NCBI GenBank assembly: GCA_013151585.1
Contig: JAADHY010000013.1
Span: 1 to 9,474, forward strand
Direction: 5' to 3'
Origin: Planctomycetota bacterium
GTDB lineage: Bacteria > Planctomycetota > Planctomycetia > Planctomycetales > Planctomycetaceae
Length of the DNA stretch: 9,474 bases
Under the pieces are notes generated by a model. That model saw only the letters and a list, made by a program, of their open reading frames with translations, was not told where the DNA came from and did not search any database. Position 1 is the stretch's first letter, and every line of letters starts with the position of its first letter. The position numbers and the translations under genes are program-made. Below, piece by piece: positions 7,701-9,474 of this stretch.

Positions 7701-7935
7701 AGCGGCCAACGGGACCGTCGACCCGTCGTGTACCCGGCTCTCGGATATGAACCTGACGCAAACAACCAGCACCTCCTCGCCTGCGGCCACGAACGCGACC
7801 GTACGAGACACCGCGGTCGTGCCGCAGGACAGCTCGGCGGTGGTGCGAGACACGACGGCCGCTCCAAATTATCTGTGCCAGACGGCGGGCGGTGGAGCTG
7901 CGGCATTACGTGCTGGCGGACGGGCGGAGCCTTGA
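4741..7935 (+). CDS. Large planctomycete surface protein: LE-x-R-x-LLSA motif, RTX repeats, seven-bladed propeller
   Basis: The product is 1064 residues. The Arg-rich N-terminus leads into LEDRWLLSA (42-50), the planctomycete LEPR-XLL-type motif found on secreted or surface proteins. Residues 51-172 look beta-rich. About 31 RTX nonapeptides (GGxGxDxLx, calcium-binding beta-roll) occur in three blocks: about 173-300, 361-441 and 510-578. They are split by two related 60-70-residue spacers at 301-360 and 442-509. Residues 620-993 hold seven repeats starting at about 620, 672, 724, 776, 836, 889 and 941. Each follows the pattern QWQKTYGG, TTDGGYIVAG, SFGAG, then D-x-W-x-x-K-L-D, and together they predict a seven-bladed beta-propeller. 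The tail has Cys997 and Cys1046 bracketing a Thr/Ser-rich, VRDT-containing stretch. No transmembrane anchor, sortase motif or PEP-CTERM tail is visible. The likely role is calcium-stabilised extracellular binding or adhesion; no catalytic residues are recognised. Confidence 0.93.
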   Translation: MSPGELAQRSAVSLRRCAEWLWGPSRRRRRWKCRRPVAIEVLEDRWLLSALAVVLGGAAGAPRVDLVRGPTASLFRSVSGEMRVAEEVAFNSAAGLQTVTLPAGGGHFEVVIDAGDLVVRRRGGAELFRVNAGLVAGLVIEGSNDPERIDLHALTAADAAQIGGVTVNAAGANDTLIGSAGSDVLNGGPGNDLFHALGGDDSVTGGDGDDSLRGYSGNDTLDGGTGNDWILGTDGDDLLIGGDGNDTLHGQDGRDSLFGAAGNDSVSGGAGNDYADGQGSSYDTVSGGPGDDTLRGGTGSRDQLLERADADFILTDSNLTGLGTDRLSGFERAYVRGGAGDNRLDASAFSGWTTLVGAAGNDTLFGGTGRDRLIGNAGDDSALGNAGRDSLYGSAGRDTLSGQGSNDILRGGPGDDWLIGNSGRDNLGGGPGSDTLDGGDGTDLLVEAVAAVTTGQLVLSDSQLSDAGSPAERDRLANIEQARLWGSDNPDVLNASGFSGPTWLFGFGGDDTLFGGSGVDYLDGGAGDDGLSGLAGDDTLIADDGSDTLLGGAGNDSLVPGSGSDTALGEAGDDTIDSRDGEVDTVAGSGNGMAVSPGDNLLADASDVVDEGAVASVGGPRWIALYGGDGGEEMEGVWPTSDGGFIVAGSTDSYGVGNGDAWLLKVDGRGAVQWQKTYGGAGDEYAIDVRQTTDGGYIVAGWTESFGAGQADFWVFKLDASGGIQWQKTYGGTAIDQAWSVQPTTDGGYIVAGGTTSFGAGGADYWVLKLDADGDIQWQKTFGGPRDDGGGGDYSEFVVRVLQDRDGNFVVASETESFGHGATDIWVIKLDPSGNILWQKAYGGADEDTIWSFQETANGGYILPGSTVSFSPDTSGDLWALQLDKDGNIQWQKVYGLAGKWNEALSVGATSDGGSLIGGYYEQGTQDWDLYLLRLDANGVAQWTKVFEYAWDWPNAIQQLTDGGYIVAGVAWPNNQNQAEDLVLMRLAANGTVDPSCTRLSDMNLTQTTSTSSPAATNATVRDTAVVPQDSSAVVRDTTAAPNYLCQTAGGGAAALRAGGRAEP
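5257..6474 (+). repeat. RTX (hemolysin-type calcium-binding) repeat region, three blocks
   Basis: A 9-residue (27-base) register of the form x-D-x-L-x-G-G-x-G repeats about 14, 9 and 8 times in three blocks. Asp at the second position and Gly at 6, 7 and 9 are well kept, which supports a calcium-binding parallel beta-roll. Examples are DDSLRGYSG, NDTLDGGTG, NDILRGGPG and SDTLLGGAG. Confidence 0.9.
6598..7719 (+). repeat. Seven in-frame repeats of about 52 codons (beta-propeller blades)
   Basis: Blade starts at residues 620, 672, 724, 776, 836, 889 and 941 give lengths of 52, 52, 52, 60, 53, 52 and about 52. Blades 2 and 3 are the most regular; blade 4 has an 8-residue insertion rich in Gly and Asp; blades 6 and 7 are the most diverged. 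Twenty identical bases recur at 6909-6928 and 7065-7084, exactly 156 bases apart, showing tandem duplication at the DNA level. Confidence 0.85.
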
Positions 7936-8101
7936 GTCGCAGTGTGCCAGCCCGCGACCGACGACCGCCGGGGCGCCCTTTCGATGATTCGTCCGCGCGG
8001 TCGATGGCGCCTTTGCGATTCTGCGCGGCTGAGCGAGGCATTGACCAAAGCCGTTCGCGTCGGCGTCTGAATCTCGCTATTGCTTGACCCCGTGTGCTTC
8101 T

Positions 8102-8117
8102 GAACGACGGCCCGTTC
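8102..8117. repeat. Small inverted repeat GAACG/CGTTC
   Basis: A 5-base stem (8102-8106 with 8113-8117) and 6-base loop lie in the 249-base gap between the RTX gene and the small membrane protein. It is too short to be called a terminator with confidence. The rest of this gap shows nothing recognisable. Confidence 0.2.
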
Positions 8118-8172
8118 GGCTACCATAACTTCGGCCGCGCTTTTCCTATTGCTGCGGCTTAGGTCATATTCT

Positions 8173-8177
8173 GGAGG
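8173..8177 (+). promoter_or_regulatory. Shine-Dalgarno deciding the GTG start at 8185
   Basis: GGAGG followed by 7 bases and GTG. An in-frame TTG at 8149 lacks a ribosome binding site and would add 12 polar residues encoded across this element, so GTG 8185 is preferred. Confidence 0.65.
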
Positions 8178-8184
8178 CGGGCTC

Positions 8185-8514
8185 GTGTCACCGTATGAGG
8201 TCCTCACGTATCCGCTGATTGATGTCGCTTCACCGTCGCTGGAAAGCTATCGGTGGATTTACGTCCCTTTTAACATCGGCGAGGCGGCCGCCTGGTTTGC
8301 GATCGCCTCGTTTGTTGGCTACCGCTATGCAAAGCACCGGCAAACCGGCTACGAGCTCCTCTACGCGGCTTCCTTTTTGCTGTTTGGGGCGACAGACTTG
8401 ATCGAAATCCACTCCACGACCGTATGGCTTTTGGGGTTCAAGGCTGCCTGCCTGCTGGCGATTCTTCTCGGGCGGAAGCTCGTCATTGGGTATTATCCTG
8501 GGGCAAAGTTCTAG
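8185..8514 (+). CDS. Small three-span membrane protein, uncharacterised
   Basis: This gene encodes 109 residues from GTG 8185, placed by GGAGG at 8173-8177. Three hydrophobic stretches are visible: roughly residues 25-45 (from FNIGEAAAWF onward), 55-75 (YELLYAASFLLFGATDLIE) and 80-103 (VWLLGFKAACLLAILLG). Acidic and polar residues sit inside or beside the helices: Glu in NIGEAA, and Asp and Glu in FGATDLIE. This pattern resembles a widespread family of small hypothetical membrane proteins with FG-x-[ST]D-x-x-E in the middle helix and WK or FKAAC in the third. I know no function for it. It ends at TAG 8512-8514, 134 bases before the DUF1080 gene, so co-transcription with that gene is possible but not shown. 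Confidence 0.78.
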   Translation: MSPYEVLTYPLIDVASPSLESYRWIYVPFNIGEAAAWFAIASFVGYRYAKHRQTGYELLYAASFLLFGATDLIEIHSTTVWLLGFKAACLLAILLGRKLVIGYYPGAKF

Positions 8515-8552
8515 AGCGAGCTGGAAAAGCTGGCCTCATTGCTGTGCGCGGG

Positions 8553-8597
8553 GCGAGAGATCTCGCGTATCGTTTGACGGCCGGTCTTCAAAGGCCG
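8553..8597. repeat. Palindromes between the small membrane protein and the DUF1080 gene
   Basis: GCGAGA-GA-TCTCGC (8553-8566) is a near-perfect palindrome suited to a protein-binding dyad. CGGCC (8578-8582) and GGCCG (8593-8597) could form a hairpin with a 10-base loop. Either may end the upstream transcript or regulate the downstream gene; neither is followed by a T-tract. Confidence 0.35.
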
Positions 8598-8635
8598 CCA
8601 GACGCAGGTTTTGAAACGGCCTTTTCGCAGCACCC

Positions 8636-8645
8636 GAGGGAGAGG
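8636..8645 (+). promoter_or_regulatory. Purine-rich Shine-Dalgarno deciding ATG 8649
   Basis: GAGGGAGAGG ends 3 bases before ATG 8649; its GAGGG half has an ideal 8-base spacer. The signal peptide beginning at this ATG confirms the choice. Confidence 0.65.
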
Positions 8646-8648
8646 ATC

Positions 8649-9461
8649 ATGGCTATGCCCTGTCGAGTTCTCACTCTCGCCGCCATTGTGGCCGTCACCG
8701 TTTTGGTCTCCGCAACTGGTCCAGTGCGGGCGGATGAACCGATCGTGCCTGACCGAGTGATTAAGCTTTTCAACGGGCGCGATCTGCAAGGTTGGACGAC
8801 GTGGCTGGTCGACACCCGGAAAACAGACCCGCGAGGCGTCTATTCGGTCCGGAACGGCGTGATTCGCATCTCGGGGGACGGGTTCGGCTACTTGGGCACG
8901 CTGCGAGCGTACAAAGACTACCGGCTGGTGGTCGAGGTGAAATGGGGCCGGCACAACTTCCGCACGCGCCGAGGCATGGCCCGCGATTCGGGCATTTTTC
9001 TGCACGCCGTCGGACCAGAAGGCAACAGCTACGACCGCGGTTGGGGAGCCAAGAGCAGCAACACCGGACCGGATATCAGCAGCGGCGCGTACAAGGCCGC
9101 CATCGAGTGCCAAGTGATGGAGGGCGGATTTGGCGACATCCTGCTGATCCACGGGCGCTACGCCGACGGACGACACGTGCCCGTACGCGTGACCGCCCCC
9201 GTCAAGGACCGCCGCGTGCCCGGCGACTACGCAAAATTCCAGTTCGATCCAACCTGTCCCGTTCGCACGCTTTCTGTCGGAGCCATCGCGTGGCTGAAAA
9301 AGGACCCGCACTGGCGGGACGTCCCCGGCTTTCGCGGGCAACACGACGTCGAAAGTCCCGCGGGCCAGTGGACACGGATCGAATGTGTCTGCGACAACGA
9401 CCGGATCACGGTTTATGTCAACGGCCAGCGGGTCAACGGGCCCCGGCCCCATTGGAATTGA
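8649..9461 (+). CDS. Secreted DUF1080 (3-keto-disaccharide hydrolase-like) protein, C-terminus short
   Basis: This gene encodes 270 residues from ATG 8649. Residues 1-28 form a Sec signal peptide: a short N-region, the hydrophobic core LTLAAIVAVTVLV, and a VRA-DE cleavage site after Ala28. The mature protein begins the DUF1080 / PF06439 concanavalin-like jelly roll with LFNGRDLQGW (40-49). It continues with GYLGTLRAYKDYRLVVEVKWG, SGIFLHAVG (114-122), AIECQVMEGG (151-160) and ITVYVNGQRVN near the end. Pfam names the family 3-keto-disaccharide hydrolase; planctomycetes carry many copies, thought to act on polysaccharide-derived sugars outside the cytoplasm. The substrate here is unknown. The usual last beta-strands after the VNG motif (a G-[RK]-I-x-[LF]-Q-x-E-type strand) are missing because of TGA at 9459-9461 (see findings). 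Frames extending upstream to 8424 overlap the previous gene and are not used. Confidence 0.88.
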   Translation: MAMPCRVLTLAAIVAVTVLVSATGPVRADEPIVPDRVIKLFNGRDLQGWTTWLVDTRKTDPRGVYSVRNGVIRISGDGFGYLGTLRAYKDYRLVVEVKWGRHNFRTRRGMARDSGIFLHAVGPEGNSYDRGWGAKSSNTGPDISSGAYKAAIECQVMEGGFGDILLIHGRYADGRHVPVRVTAPVKDRRVPGDYAKFQFDPTCPVRTLSVGAIAWLKKDPHWRDVPGFRGQHDVESPAGQWTRIECVCDNDRITVYVNGQRVNGPRPHWN

Positions 9462-9474
9462 CGGATTCCAGAGG

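Noticed and set aside
8424..8648. N-terminal extension of the DUF1080 protein by 75 codons
   Set aside because: It overlaps the small membrane protein in another frame, while ATG 8649 has a ribosome binding site and begins a clear signal peptide.

Overview
The window reads as chromosomal DNA of a planctomycete, probably of the Pirellulales type. The evidence is a GC-rich composition (about 63% G+C in a hand-counted line of the large gene), a large secreted protein carrying the planctomycete LE-x-R-x-LLSA N-terminal motif (here LEDRWLLSA), a DUF1080 (3-keto-disaccharide hydrolase-like) exoprotein with a signal peptide, and long gene-poor spacers with GC-rich palindromes. All six genes I can support are on the + strand. 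They are separated by roughly 130 to 530 bases, so they look like individual transcription units rather than one operon.

Layout. 2-877 is the 3' part of an amidohydrolase_2-type metal-dependent hydrolase that begins left of the window. 878-1345 is non-coding and rich in inverted repeats, and may contain a dispersed planctomycete repeat. 1346-3088 encodes a protein of about 580 residues with some 14 membrane spans and no recognised function; its last 60 residues look unlike the rest. 3089-3524 is non-coding. 3525-4214 encodes a compact SRA-like plus HNH endonuclease, probably a stand-alone modification-dependent restriction enzyme, in locally lower-GC DNA. 4215-4740 is non-coding and ends in two hairpins and a strong Shine-Dalgarno. 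4741-7935 encodes a 1064-residue surface or secreted protein with three RTX blocks (about 31 nonapeptides), two copies of an RTX spacer module, and seven repeats of about 52 residues predicted to form a seven-bladed beta-propeller. 8185-8514 encodes a small three-span membrane protein. 8649-9461 encodes a secreted DUF1080 protein that stops early relative to its family.

How they work together. I see no single pathway. The RTX/propeller protein and the DUF1080 protein both point to the cell surface or exterior and fit the saccharolytic, surface-attached lifestyle of planctomycetes. The HNH nuclease looks like a separate defence gene, possibly gained horizontally. The most unusual object is the RTX/propeller fusion. 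The most likely understudied functional gene is the SRA-HNH nuclease. I did not find convincing evidence of a wholly new multi-gene system.
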